This document shows, one piece after another, positions 49,441 through 61,216 of a DNA stretch of 64,000 bases. Position 1 is the stretch's first letter. Each line of letters begins with the position of its first letter. The notes under the pieces were generated by a model, which did not search any database, was not told the DNA's origin, and saw only the letters and a list, made by a program, of their open reading frames with translations. The translations under genes and the position numbers were made by a program. The DNA is taken from the NCBI GenBank assembly GCA_021442155.1, contig CM038220.1:80776897-80840896 (forward strand), given 5' to 3'. The DNA comes from Cymbidium sinense (lineage: Eukaryota > Streptophyta > Magnoliopsida > Asparagales > Orchidaceae).

Positions 49441-49870
49441 AGTCTAACGTCTGTGGATGACTTGGGGCCTCCTTAACTACCAAACCTTTGAATTTCTAGA
49501 AGGAAAGTGTGGTTAGAGCTAAAGTTCCCAACTGCTGATTGATTGTTCTTTATAATGATTCAAATACATTCATTCTTTTCTTGGAAGCCTGGTCTTCACC
49601 ATTGTCTAGCTTGAACGTCACCTCTAAAGGGACCCACTAAGAGGGGTTGGTTGGTGTGCTAACTATATGAGACTCATCCTCTAAACTGGACTTTAAGTCT
49701 ATGTGGATAGCAGGGGTACTCCTGTGAGCTGGAACATAGCTCCTACTGGGTGCCCACCAGCAAAGAGGTCTTCCACCTAGACTCATAATATTCACTGATG
49801 CACATTGATCAACTAACACCCGGATCACCCATATCCACTATGATGTAGAGGAGACGGTTATGCTCCATCG
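49441..49870 (-). pseudogene. Protease of element B, fused to the linker by internal deletion
   Basis: A 63-codon open piece (49637-49828) begins VLVDQCASVNIMS, the protease active-site segment with DQC for D-x-G, then passes directly into GGRPLCWWAPSRSYVPAHRS, which in C lies about 580 bases downstream. The flap, the GRPWIH segment and the Lys/Glu-rich linker are therefore deleted, with the junction at about 49780. The protease is destroyed. Confidence 0.75.
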
Positions 49871-52800
49871 TCCCCAAAAGAAGGTGTTCATCGGTGAATG
49901 TAACTACCGGGCTTCTCTTGAAAAGCATGCCTCCTCTCTAATAATAGTTAGCTGAGCTAAGCATATTTCTAGATCAAGAAGGGCCTTGATCAATGACTCC
50001 CTCATCTCTTTGGATAAGATAAGGGCATCATATATGCCTAGTTTAGGCAACTTTCGGATGAGTCGTGACATTGTAGTCAACTCTGATCCTTCACAAGCAT
50101 ATCCATAGGTGGAGCATCCTATGGAGGGACTTCTTGATAATTAGAACCAATGACTTGTTTGCCTTTATCCTGAGGTGCTACCCTAGGAGGTAGAACTTTT
50201 TTTCTATGTAGGTTGACATCCGTGACTTCATGAGATAGTTTAGTGGAAAGTTCTATCTACTCATCAGGTTCACCTACAGCTTCTCCTATAGGATCATCAG
50301 AGTTAGATGACTCCAAGTCTATCTCAATGGGTGAACCCGATGATTTAGAAATGGGTGATCTATTTCAAAATTGGAAAGGACTAGATCAAAATTGTTATAA
50401 TTATTAGTAGTCAGAGAGCTTTCTACAAGAATAAAATCATCAAGATCATCAAAAGTAGAGAGAATGTAAGCAGAATCAATCTTCTTCTTTATTGATTTCT
50501 TAGATTTGAATGAAGGTACAAAGTAGAAATCAAGTAAAGTTGAGTGAGGCACCCCTCATACAAGACAATTAAGAAGAACCAAGAAGGAACTATGGCTACA
50601 AATCAAGAAAGAGCCGGACTTCGTGGTTGCTAATGTGTTATCCCGGGCAAGTGGAAGCTGTCACTGCTACTACTGAGCTTCTACCTCCCTCAAGTTGCCT
50701 TTAGCAACATGCAAACCTTCCTTAGAGTTGGAGGTTTGAGTTGCTTTAGGCACATACAAGGGTAATTTTTTGATTTAGAAATTATTTTCTTGGAGGTTCA
50801 AGATAAAGAGATATCCCAACCTTCCTCTATCTTGAGGAGATCATGTGTATCCCCAAGGATTACTCAAATAGAACTAGAGGGTTGTTCTAATAGGTATTCC
50901 ATAGGGATAACAATGGCACCCTACTTGAAGCTATGCTCAGCCGCCAAAGGTAAAAGCAATCTTCCAAGACATATCCTAACATGTGGTGGTAGGGCAATAG
51001 TTTGATTATGACTTGCCCACATCCTCCCTCCTAGACTGCTAACTAAAATCAGCTTCATCAAGAGGTTCTTGAAGATCTTCGACTTCCTCCCTTTGAATAA
51101 ATAAGTTCTATTCATTTTATCAAAAAAATAGGTAAGTGGTAGCGATGGTGGATAAGAATGCACATGTTGTGGAGGGGGATACTACTAAGCAAGTGGTGTC
51201 AGCCTGTGGAGGTCGATATGATGGCCAAGGTAGTGAAAAAGGAGGTGGAGGCCGAGCTCGAGGTTTGTTTGATCAACCCTAACCTGCGTTGTTTCAACTA
51301 TCAACTACCCCTAGCTTTTCCTCAAATGCCTTTATGGTTTGGCTCGAATGATCTTGAAAAGGTAACTATTTGACCTCTTCTTGTAGACTAGCCTCTTTGT
51401 TGATTAATTTCTTAAATGTCTTAATGGTGAACCCTTTAAGCATGAAGGTGATGGCACCATGAATATTCTTGAGCAGAATTTCAATGGATTACTATTCAGA
51501 CAGCTGTGGTTCATATTTCATACTTAAATTAATCCATCTAAGAATGTAACCAACAAAGGACTCACCGGGGTGTTGTTGTGCTACAGCGAGATTGCCCATT
51601 ACCCTTTTCGAGCTCTAGCAAATCTTTTAAAAAGACTCTAACTCAATAAATGTATCAACCATTGGGTAGTTCAAGATACCAATCACAATGCCCGTTGTTG
51701 ACAAGGTAAATAGAGTGCATCACTACCACCGACATTGCAACATCTGGCTCTAAAATATGCTATGTGCTACCAGGGGTTTCCACTACCATCAAAAATTTTG
51801 AAGGTTGGAGGCACAAAGTCTTTAAGGTATTGGAAACCATCAAATTCCTCTAGGTAGGGTCTACCCTTTGGAATAGATGAGCCACCTCAGGCTTGGGCCA
51901 ACACATCCCTCACTTGTTGCTCCACCATATGTTTGATGTCTTTTTCATGCATGGAGGTACTATCCACCACCTTCCTATGCAGGTTATCGCTATCTTCCTC
52001 TACATGAATGCATCTAGGATGATCTAGAGTGTGTGTCAACTTTGCTCTATCGACCACTATGGGAGAAGCTTATGAAACTAGAGTTGAATTCTGTAATGCT
52101 GACACTACTTCCATCAACTCTTGATCTTCTTTCCGTTTGATCAATATAATCATCCCTCTATTTAAGCGGTGGAGGAGGTGTCTGAATGGATGACATCATC
52201 CTCTTCAACTATACCTTCCTCGATGTTGATCCCTCAAGGGATCCCTAGTATAACCGGTGAACTTTGGTGGAGTCCTCAAAGAGATCATCCTCATCTAGAT
52301 TGAAGGTGACCTTTCCCTCATCATAATCTGATTGGTCACTCCCTAGATGCTCCCTCTTTCTACAAAATTATGTGCCAAAATCTCATATAGGGAACGATCT
52401 AACCATGCCGATGAATACGCAGTAGGGGATATGCTTGTTAACAGAGATCCACCACCCTATCATAGAATCTTCCCTTCGCTACTACTTGTTACCGGATTTG
52501 AGGTTGATGGTGGTGGCATATGACTATGACATAGGTCGCCACTCCTTCTTCATCAAGACTAAAGTGAGGTCGAGTAAATGAACTGCCCTCACAGGGAGTA
52601 GATGAAGTGGGATCCTTTGTAGCCGATCACCAATGTGCTTTCTTCTCCCAGATTGATGTGCATTTGTAGGCACAAGATGGTGGACCTAAATTGTGATGGT
52701 GGCTAGGAGTGGATCGGTGGAGAGAAAACACCACTCTAATTCTCTCGCTTTCCCCTACAGTAGTTAGTACTATGTTATTAGTCACCCTGTGGCAGATGAC

Positions 52801-53650
52801 TAGGAAAATCAACTGGAGGCCACACTATCTGCAAACCTCCGCCGCCTCAAATCACACTGAGCCTTTGATGCTCTATCACTACGAATGCGCCTGATAACAC
52901 TCTTGGGGATGACTTACCTCAAATAGAATAATGTACTGGACTCTAAAAGTCTATGTACCCTGCTTACCTACCATAATATCGCACATAGACTAGCATAGAC
53001 TTACTCCTATCCCAGGAGCCATGGTATGGAGGTGGAGACAATTATCCTCCGATCCTCTCCATTTGTAGAGAGTGGAACTGGTTTCTAGTAAGCAATGGGG
53101 AAACCTCGCAGGGGGAACCTTCTTCTGTAATGTAGGATGCTGCATCAATCTCTCAGGCGGCACGGTCATGGTGTCGCTTGATCTGTGGCTAAAAGGCCAT
53201 AGTGTAACACGTGTACAACTTAGTAAGGCGAGAGCTAGATCTTACCTGGGAGGCTATCTTGGCTAGATAGCCTTTCCCTTGAGGGGACCATCGAGGAGGT
53301 GCTAGCATGCACCAAGAAATTGACTGAGTTAACAAATGAACTCATTCCTCTTTAAGGATACTCAAGAAGGAAATTCTCTGATGATTTTGCCTAACCCACC
53401 TCATCCCTAATAGTAGTGATGGCCTCGCAAGTGATGCGGCTCCTTCAAATTCTATAAAAAACACTAGATGGGTGGAGTGAGGCTAGCTGATCCAGGCCAA
53501 ATCCATCTCAAACTAAAAGTGAACACAAATTTTTTGAGAGGTCGGTGTGAAAAAATAAAGACTATGCTAACTCAGTTGTACATGCATTTGTTGAAACATA
53601 GCTTAATGATTCTTGCCTTGATATTTGTCCCACACAAGTAATAGAAGTTT
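49871..53650 (-). pseudogene. Gag and upstream region of element B
   Basis: Degraded minus-strand sequence collinear with 20000-23700 of C. The gag core lies at about 51400-51900 (plus-strand words complementary to C's 'attaaagacattt' and 'accctacctagaggaa' segments). 50100-50560 is the acidic segment before protease. 50560-51300 is spacer. 51950-53600 corresponds to the unrecognised pre-gag region. No long open frame remains; short open pieces on either strand (for example 52627-52812) are not genes. Confidence 0.6.
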
Positions 53651-53656
53651 AGTTTT

Positions 53657-54263
53657 GAACCCACTAAATATGTTAAGTAGGGTTCATTAGAGATTTAGAT
53701 GTTTTGGAGGAGGGTCTTTTATCATTTGATTTTTATTTTAGAACTCATACTCAATGAATTTAGGTAGGATGGGTGGCAAAATTTTGGGGAGAGATTTCTT
53801 TCTTTTTGGCCGATTGTCTATGCTTTATGTTTCTTGTTTGAAAATATGGATAGTTTGGAAAAACCTCTGCTTAGAAAATATGGGTATGCTAAGTAGAGGT
53901 TGTGATTTTGTGCTTGAAATATTTTTGCTTGAGAAGATCGTATTGTGTGATATTTTGATTTGAAAGTGGAGTCTCCTACTTAACAAATTTGGTATTTTAA
54001 GAGAGGCCACATGTGTTAGATTTATGAGATTTATTTTTATTTGAAGATAGTCCCACTTAACAAATTTGGTATGTTAGGTGAAAGCCCCATATTTTTTTAA
54101 GATATGTTTTTTTCCTTTAAAATGAGACTCTCACTAACAAATTTGGTATGTTAAGTGTTTGATATGAAAAATTGGATCCTTATTTAACAAATTTGATATG
54201 TTAAAATAGGGATCATATGTGTTGAAAAGGACCCTCACTTAACAAATTTGGTATGTTAAGTGA
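53657..54263 (-). repeat. Hairpin array in the leader of element B
   Basis: About eight hairpins homologous to the array in C but with other arm sequences: 53657-53685 (GAACCCACT/AAGTAGGGTTC), 53862-53901 (AACCTCTGCTTAG/CTAAGTAGAGGTT, all 13 pair counting one G-T), 53975-54005, 54050-54080, 54130-54158, 54174-54214 (GGATCCTTATTTAACA/TGTTAAAATAGGGATC), 54236-54262 (CACTTAACA/TGTTAAGTG). Loops read AATTTGGTA, the complement of the C-type loop. The array is cut by the copia insertion at 54303. Confidence 0.75.
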
Positions 54264-54557
54264 AAGCTTAAAATGTGTTTAATATATTTCTTGAAAATGG
54301 TGTGAGACACTATAGCACCCAAGAGTGAATTGGGTAATATTAAAATTTTCAAAACTTAAATTTTAATTTTTAAATAGAAAATTAGATTTTGATTTTATAA
54401 TGATAAGATATAATTCTAAATGCAAAAAAAATAAAAATACAATAAAGTAAATAGAGACAAGAGGCATATTTTACGCGGGCCAAACCCCAAAACCGGCCTA
54501 CGTCCACACCTAGCCACCCGGCTAGGAATCCACTAAATGAAAAATGGTTTACAAAAA

Positions 54558-54626
54558 GTACTCTCCTATAACGGGGCAAGTACAACCCCTACAATAATAT
54601 GTACTCTCCTACAAAGGGGCGAGTAC
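54558..54626. promoter_or_regulatory. Duplicated palindromic motif in the copia LTR
   Basis: Two units, 54558-54583 and 54601-54626, each GTACTC, about 14 bases, then GAGTAC (first unit AAGTAC). The right LTR has the same pair at 61459-61484 and 61501-61526, there both perfect. It lies downstream of the TATA box in element orientation. Sirevirus LTRs are known to carry conserved palindromic repeats. Confidence 0.5.
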
Positions 54627-55530
54627 AACCCCAAAATAAATTTTACAACACAAAAAAAATACAAAATAATAAATTTTGATAAAGTAAATCTCTCACAAAT
54701 ATACCAAGAAATCAAATTCAAAAGTGATCTCACAACTTATAAATGATCACTTTACAACTTAAAAAATTTTAAGCAAAATGCTCACTTAATAAAAAATAAA
54801 TATCTTAAAGTGATCTTACTAGATGTTTAAGTTATTATAATTTGTAGAATAATACAAAATGATTTCAAAATAAATTCACAATATTCTTTTCATGATATAA
54901 ATTTCAGCAAGGAGTAATTTTTTTTTTTTAACCAAAAGATTCTTTCAATTAATGCTAATGATCTCAAAATAAAAAAATAAGTATATGATAGATCTAAGTT
55001 GGCTAGTAAGCTTTCAATTAAAAAGAGAGATCTAGAAAAAATATGAAAATAATTTCAGCACAATAATTTATTTTAAAATGCTTAAAATAGATCTAAGAAT
55101 AAATGATCTTTCAAAATAAGACCAAAGAAGAAATATTTCAAGAAACCAAAAGAAATTTGTAGGAAGTTAAAAGCAAGTTGAAATAGATCCTACAAATTAT
55201 CACAAGAGTTTTCACCAAAAAAAATGATTGAGAAGCTTTGATGTGAAAACCAATGTTCAAAGACTAATCCACCAAAAAAGTATAAATTAGAAAGAAGAAA
55301 TAGATGGTGAAAATAGCATGAACAACTAAGAAGTATTAAGATCAAGAAGACAAACTCAAGTAATTTAAAAAAGGCTTGTTTAGTTGAAGATGTTGAAGCT
55401 TCCAAACCAAGGATTTGATCTTGCAATATTTGGAGAACACTTGGAAAGAACATTTAAGAGATTTTCTCTTAGATTTGCTGGAGAGATTTTGAATTTTGAA
55501 TGAGGGATGCTTTCATGAAGAGAATGAGGG

Positions 55531-55539
55531 CTATTTATA
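55531..55539 (-). promoter_or_regulatory. TATA box of the copia 3' LTR
   Basis: CTATTTATA on the plus strand, that is TATAAATAG with flanks CC and CCCTC on the minus strand, a classical plant core promoter. It is kept in the other LTR at 62417-62425. Transcription would run leftwards. Confidence 0.7.
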
Positions 55540-56405
55540 GGCAAGAAGGTCATTTAAATTATTTCAAAGAAATATATTATACAACCTCATGCTATCATGT
55601 GATAATTTAATATTCAATAAAAATATAATTTATATTAAACAAATATTAAATTTAGCAGCAAAAAATTGGCTATTCACATGGGAAAGTCAAAAGTAATCAC
55701 ATGTAGCTCTTAATATATTCAAAGCATGTAGCATCCATTATTAAAATCAAGTAATGTTTAAAAATCATAATAAATTCAATTTTAATGCAAAGTGGGTCAT
55801 GTAACCACTTATTTTAAAGGAAAAAATCCAAGGAACTGATGGAGATAAAATCAGATATGAATTCTTTGATTAAACAATGACTTTGGCTAAAATACAAAAT
55901 TTTATATATTTTTGTTAATTTTGACATGTGATATTTAAAAATTATGATATAATTTATATATAATCATAAATATATTAGTTATCATATAACCAGTAAATTA
56001 AATTAAAATACCTAATTATATTAAGTAAATAAAATAATTATACTTAATAGTTATGATCATTTATTACTTTGACAATTTTATTGCTATGTAGAAACATATA
56101 ATTGAATGTTAATTAAATAAAGATTTATACAAATTAACCTCATTAAAATAGTATGTTATGTTTGTGAGCAAATTGATTCATGCCAAAGAACTCATATGAA
56201 TAGTCATATAACCTAAAATCATGAGCTTCACATTATCCCTTTCATTCTTTTATTCTTGCAATTTCTTCTAACAATTTGTGAGATGTATTGGATATGTAAT
56301 TAGCAATTGATATATCTCAAACACATAAAAATATTCATTAGAACAAGCATTTGTTTGTTATCATCAAAATTAATCAAATTGAACATGAGGCTAATTAAGC
56401 CAACA

Positions 56406-56600
56406 ATCTCCCCTTTTGATGATGACAAACTAATGTTGGTATTGATTTTGATGAAGGTGCAAATTGACCTTTCATCATAGTTTTGAAAGAAATTCTATTA
56501 AAAAAAAATTTTGCATATGAGATGAATAATGTTGCTCAAATGTATGCATTAAATAGACTTAATATTAACCAACATTTTACTCTTCTCCCCCTTTTGACAA
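56406..56600 (-). other. Polypurine tract and second polypurine box of the copia element
   Basis: Reading on the minus strand, AAAAGGGGAGAT abuts the 3' LTR (plus 56406-56417). A second box, CAAAAGGGGGAGAAGA, lies at plus 56580-56596. Repeated polypurine boxes before the 3' LTR are characteristic of Sireviruses. The first primes plus-strand DNA. Confidence 0.7.
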
Positions 56601-57270
56601 CATCAAAAAGTGAGAAAAAACTACATACAATTTTAAATATTAGGATCTAACATTCCCTAATAAAATGATGTCTAATTTCTATATGCTTGGTTCGAGAGTG
56701 CTGGATAGGATTTTTAGTTAAACTAATAGCACTAGTATTGTCACATTGAACTAGAATGTGATCTTGCTTAATACCAAAATCTTCTAATTGTTGCTTTAAC
56801 CAAAGGACCAGCAAGAACTACCGGCTATGTACTCAGGTGGATAAAGCTACAATTTTGTTTCCCAAAGACACAAGTGATGATCCTAAAAAATGACATATGC
56901 CGATGTGTTTTTTCTATCTACTTTGCATCAAAAAATCAGATCGAATAAGCAATCAAATCACATGATAAAGAATTTTTAGGATACCATAAACCTAACCTAG
57001 TAGTGCCTATCAAATACCGAAAGATACGCTTGAGCTATTAAATGAGATTCTTTTGTTGGCTCAAAAAACAAGCACAAAACAAATAGCAAACATAATATCG
57101 CCTACTAGCAAAGAAGGTATAAAAGTGAACCTATCATACCCTATAAAGTTTTTGATCAATTTTTTCTAATTCATCTAAATCCAATTTTATAGATGGGCTC
57201 ATAGAGTTTTACTAGATTTAAATCTTTTCATGTCAAACCTCTCAAGCAATTCATTTATATACTTAGTTTG
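56601..57270 (-). pseudogene. RNase H of the copia element
   Basis: C-terminal pol domain read leftwards. Around 56640-56800 the minus strand gives a LEDFGIKQDHI-like, QCDNTSAI-like and LTKNP-like series usual for copia RNase H ends. Several indels interrupt it, notably at 56810-56870, where words differ from the second copy at 63690-63760. The same region of the second copy is at 63480-64000. Confidence 0.7.
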
Positions 57271-58260
57271 ATGATGAATGTGCCATTTTCTTGTTGCTTC
57301 ACTTGAAGACCTAAGAAAAATTAAGTTCTCCCATCATACTCATTTCAAACTCTTAGACATCAAAGATGAGAACTCATGGCATAAAGATTCATTTGTACCT
57401 CCAAATAATATATCATCTACATACACTTGTACAATCAAATCATCATCTATACTCTTAAGGAATAAAGTGGTATCTACTCTTTCTAAATCCATGATCTATC
57501 AAAAGTTACTTAACCTATCATACCAAGCACCAGGAGCCTGTTTTAAACCATATAAGGCTTTCTTTATACACATGATTTGGAAAATCAAGGCTCTCAAATC
57601 CAGTGGTTGCTCTACAAATACATTTTGGTCAATACAAATCCATTCAAAATGCACTTTTGACATCCATTTGAAAAAGTTTAAAATTTCTAAAACAAGCATA
57701 AGCAAGGAGTAACTGATAGCTTCTAGTCTTGCTACGTGCAAAAGATTCTTCAAAATCTATACCTTCAACTTGTGAGTACCCTTGTGCAACTAACCTAGCT
57801 TTATTTCTAACAATACAACTGAATCATCTAGCTTATTCCTAAAGATCCATTTTGTTCCAATGACATTTTGATCTTGGGGTCTTGGGACTAATTCCCAAAC
57901 ATCATTTCTTACAAATTGATTTAACTCCTCTTCCATAGCAATAATCCAAAAATTATCATTTAATGCTTCTTCTAAATTTTTAGGTTCAACCTCAGATAAA
58001 AATGTTGAATGATCTACAATATCTCTACTATGTCTTCTAGTCATAACTCCTTTTGAAGGATCTCCTATAATTAGTTCCTTTGGATGAATTTTATTATATT
58101 TCCATTCTTTAGGCAATGAATCATCCATATTATCTTCTAAAGATATTTTCTTAAAGTTATCAATCTCTTCATCAATCACTTCATTTCTAATAGGATCAAT
58201 CAAATTTTCATCAAAAATAACATGTATTGATTCTTCTACAATCATTTTTCTTTTATTGTA
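57271..58260 (-). pseudogene. Reverse transcriptase of the copia element
   Basis: 151 open codons at 57790-58245 hold the RT entry (EALNDNFWIIAMEEELNQF, NDVWELVPRP, GTKWIFRNKLD). 57499-57753 holds KALYGLKQAPGAWYDRL. The active site YVDD is at 57412-57423 in a VYVDDIIF context. Catalytic Asp residues are kept, but a frameshift separates the pieces near 57770. The plus-strand open frame 57278-57712 is the antisense of this gene. Confidence 0.88.
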
Positions 58261-59060
58261 AACTCTATAAGCTCTACTAGAAAGAGTATCCTAAGAAAAT
58301 ACCATCATCGATTTGCAATCAAACTTACCTAAATGATCTTTTCCATTATTCAAAATAAAGCATTTACATCCAAATACATGAAAGTGTTCAATCTTAGGCT
58401 TCTTTCCAAAAAAACAATTCATAGGGTGTCTTCTTCAAAATTGGTCTAAAATAGATCCTATTCATTACATAACATGCAGTATTCTTACGCAAAAATATTT
58501 TGGCAATTTATACTCATCAAGCATAGATCTACTTAATTCAATTAATATTCTATTTTTCTCTCTACTACTCCATTTTGTTGGGAGTTCTAGGTGCAGAAAA
58601 AATTATGTCTAATCCCATGTTCATCACAAAATCCTCAAATAATTTATTTTCAAATTGCCACCATGATCGGTTTGAACCCTATTAATCAAAAGGCCTTGTT
58701 CTCTTTGAATATATTTAGAAAACTTTCTAAACTCACCAAAACATCATCCTTGTAAGTTACAAATAAAACCCAAGTATATCTAGAAATCATCAACAATCAC
58801 AAAACCATAATTTTTCCACCTAAGCTAATGGTGCTAATAGGACCAAATAAATCCATGTGTAATAATTCTAGAGGTCTAGAAGTAGAAACAATATTTTTAC
58901 TTTTAAATGAGCTTCTAGAATGCTTACCATGAATACATGCATCACAAACATAGTTTGAATGAAAATTTAATTTAGGCAAACCAACTACTAAATCAAGTTT
59001 AGCAATTTTATTAAGTGTGTGCATGTTAATATGACATAGTCTCCATGCCATAACCATATA
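58261..59060 (-). pseudogene. Integrase of the copia element
   Basis: Open start 58797-59057: LCHINMHTLNKIAKLDLVVGL, then CDACIHGKHSRSSFKS (His-His-Cys-Cys zinc module), then PLELLHMDLFGPI with the first catalytic Asp. Further left are GGxFENxLFEDF-like text (58620-58660, second Asp region) and a QQNGVVERKN-like segment (58555-58600, Glu). Broken by indels. Confidence 0.82.
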
Positions 59061-59282
59061 TCATCATGAGTGCTTTTAAAACAAAGTAAATTTAAATTTA
59101 CATCATGAAAGCTATCTAAATCAATGACATAAATATTTTTATATCTTTTCCTACTAGCAAAACATTTTCATTATTTTTTATAATGCAATATGATGCATGG
59201 AATACTACATTCAAACCTTTATCACATAATTGACTAATAGAAATTAAATTATGTTTTAATCCTTCTACTAGAAAAACTTTAT

Positions 59283-59489
59283 CTAAAGTGATAGAATTCT
59301 TACAAATAGAACCAATGCCAATGATCTTTCCCTTGCATTATCTCCATATGTAACAAATCCTCCATCACTTGATTCTAAAGTTGTGAATTTATCTTTATCT
59401 CCCATCATATGTCTTGAACATCCACTTGTCCAAGTACCACATGCCTTCTTTGATTTTGCTTTGAAGGCATTCCTACAAAATAAACTCAC
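59283..59489 (-). pseudogene. Protease of the copia element
   Basis: 68 open codons with ACGTWTSGCSRHMMGD, the copia protease active-site block. The catalytic Asp of D-S-G is Thr here, so this copy could not process its polyprotein. Downstream GGFVTYGDN is the flap region. Confidence 0.82.
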
Positions 59490-60960
59490 ATGTTAACTTT
59501 TGGAACCCAAACATGTTTGGGTCCACATTCTAAATTTGAAGTAAGATATTTAGCATGCATGGTTTGTGTAGTGCTTGTACCTTTTGGTACCATACATAAG
59601 ATGATTGCTTAGTATTTTGTATTTTACGTGCATAGCAATCAAATGAAATATGCCCTTTTTTTATTGCAATAGTTGCACCAAACATTAGTGTTTGCATATG
59701 ATTTAGAATGATAATTATAAGATATATGAGTGGGATGTGTATGATGCAAATAATTTTATTAAATGTTTTTCTTGATGAAGTATTATAATGAACTTGTGAT
59801 TTTAAACATAATTCTAATCTTGCTTTTAATAAGATATTCTCTCTTTCAAGTTTACATACAACTAAGGAACAATTTAATAAAGAAGTATTTTTACTTTTTA
59901 AATTATCACATTCATTTTTAAATCACAAAAATGCATATCTAAATTTTATGTTCTTTTCTAAGGTTTTGTATTTTCTTTTTAATTTTTTATATTCAATAAC
60001 TAAATCATTAAAAGCATCATCTAATTCATCATAAGATATATCATTACATACCTCTTGAGAATCTAAGTCAAATTCTCCATTTGCCATAAGACATATGTTG
60101 ACCTCTTCATCGATGAGCTAGTACTTGATTCATTTGAATCTGGATTGGCCCATAAAGCTTCTTCTTCTTATGGTACTTTTCTCCTTCATATTTTTTCTTT
60201 TGTTTACATCAATTTCTTTTTCTTTGATTCAATAAGTTCGGACAATCACCTCTTATGTGTCCGGGCTTTTTTACAATGATAGCAAATGATCCCTTCACGT
60301 AGGAAATTTCTTAGTTTGAAATTTATAATTTTAGATTTTTTATACCTTTGATTCTTCTTCCAAGTTCCCAAGCCTTTTGGAAAGCATGACCACCTCATCA
60401 CAATCACCATCCGAGCTTGAGGTGTTATGCTCATCACTATCATCAACTTGTAGTGCAATGGCTTTTCCTTTCTCCTTCTCCCTTTTTTGAGTTATCCATC
60501 TTATCCCTTTGAGCAATAACTTTGTTCATGTGCTATCAAAGAACCCAAAAGCTGATCAAGTGGATAAGTAGATAAATCTTTAGCTTCACTAATAGTTACT
60601 TTAGCTTCCCATTCTTTTGGAAGACATCTAAGAATCTTATAAACTAAGTCTTGATTCCTATATGTTTTCCAAGAGAATGTAATGTGTTAATTATTTTCAT
60701 AAATCTAGTATACATATCGAAATAGATTGAAGGAGACATATGAAATAACTCATAATCATGAACAAGTCTATTTATGTGAGCATCTCTAACTTCACTAGTT
60801 CCTTCATAAGTTATAATAAGTTTATCCCATATTTCTTTTGCGTACTTAACATAGAAATTTTCATGTAATCATCGTAATAAAGCACAATGTAAAGTATTAC
60901 AAGCCCTAGCATTTAATTCATCAAGTTCTCTTTCATATAGACCATTCCTCAAAAGGTTTT
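59490..60960 (-). pseudogene. Gag C-terminus with zinc knuckle, copia element
   Basis: A CCHC-type knuckle remnant, CYHCKKARTHKR, lies at about 60250-60290; the last Cys is lost. Between 59700 and 60100 is a coiled-coil-like, Lys/Asn/Leu-rich linker (LENEKLKxK-type wording on the minus strand). The middle part of gag (60480-60960) gives LGNKLVYKILR- and KAKDLSTY-like pieces across frameshifts. Confidence 0.65.
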
Positions 60961-61199
60961 TCTACTTTAATGCCATTTACTTCTCTATGGGTGTATGATA
61001 TTGATGTGTCAACATATACCACATGCGTGCATCTTGACCTCTTAAGAATGTACTAATTCTATTTTTCCAATAATCAAATGGTACACTATCTAAAAGTGGA
61101 GGTCTATGAGTGGATTGTCCCTCAGTAATGAACCCTTTGTGAAACCTTGTGCCATAGTGAAAAGATTTACTCTTGGATGTTAAGCCAATAAAAGAGCCT
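60961..61199 (-). pseudogene. Gag N-terminus of the copia element
   Basis: Readable TEGQSTHRPPLLDSVPFDYWKNRISTFL and ARMWYML, the conserved N-terminal block of Sirevirus gag (the family usually has FDGxNYxYWK). No ATG is in good position; the open frame reaches the primer site only because the true start codon is lost. Confidence 0.75.
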
Positions 61200-61212
61200 A
61201 GGCTCGATACCA
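61200..61212 (-). other. Primer binding site, tRNA-iMet type
   Basis: Minus strand TGGTATCGAGCC, two bases shorter than the canonical TGGTATCAGAGCC complement of initiator tRNA-Met. It sits four bases from the LTR edge at 61217, fixing the minus orientation. Confidence 0.8.
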
Positions 61213-61216
61213 ATTA

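Larger units (their letters stand above)
46021..54302 (-). mobile_element. Element B, main part (gag to integrase)
   Basis: Continuation of the copy cut at 10551. On the minus strand, from right to left: leader hairpins, gag region, truncated protease, RT, RNase H, aRH, integrase. It is itself interrupted on the right by the copia insertion at 54303, so its primer site and 5' LTR are not seen in the window. B is the oldest layer of this part of the window, being host to both C and the copia array. Confidence 0.85.
54303..56405 (-). repeat. Copia 3' LTR
   Basis: Bounded by TGAGAC (left) and CCAACA (right) on the plus strand. Nearly identical to 61217-63294, differing chiefly by small insertions and deletions. 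It carries a TATA box (55531-55539, minus) and a pair of palindromic motifs (54558-54583 and 54601-54626). Confidence 0.88.

Noticed and set aside
57278..57712. 144-codon plus-strand open frame
   Set aside because: It lies antisense to the copia RT, whose motifs (YVDD at 57412-57423, LKQAPGAW) read on the minus strand.
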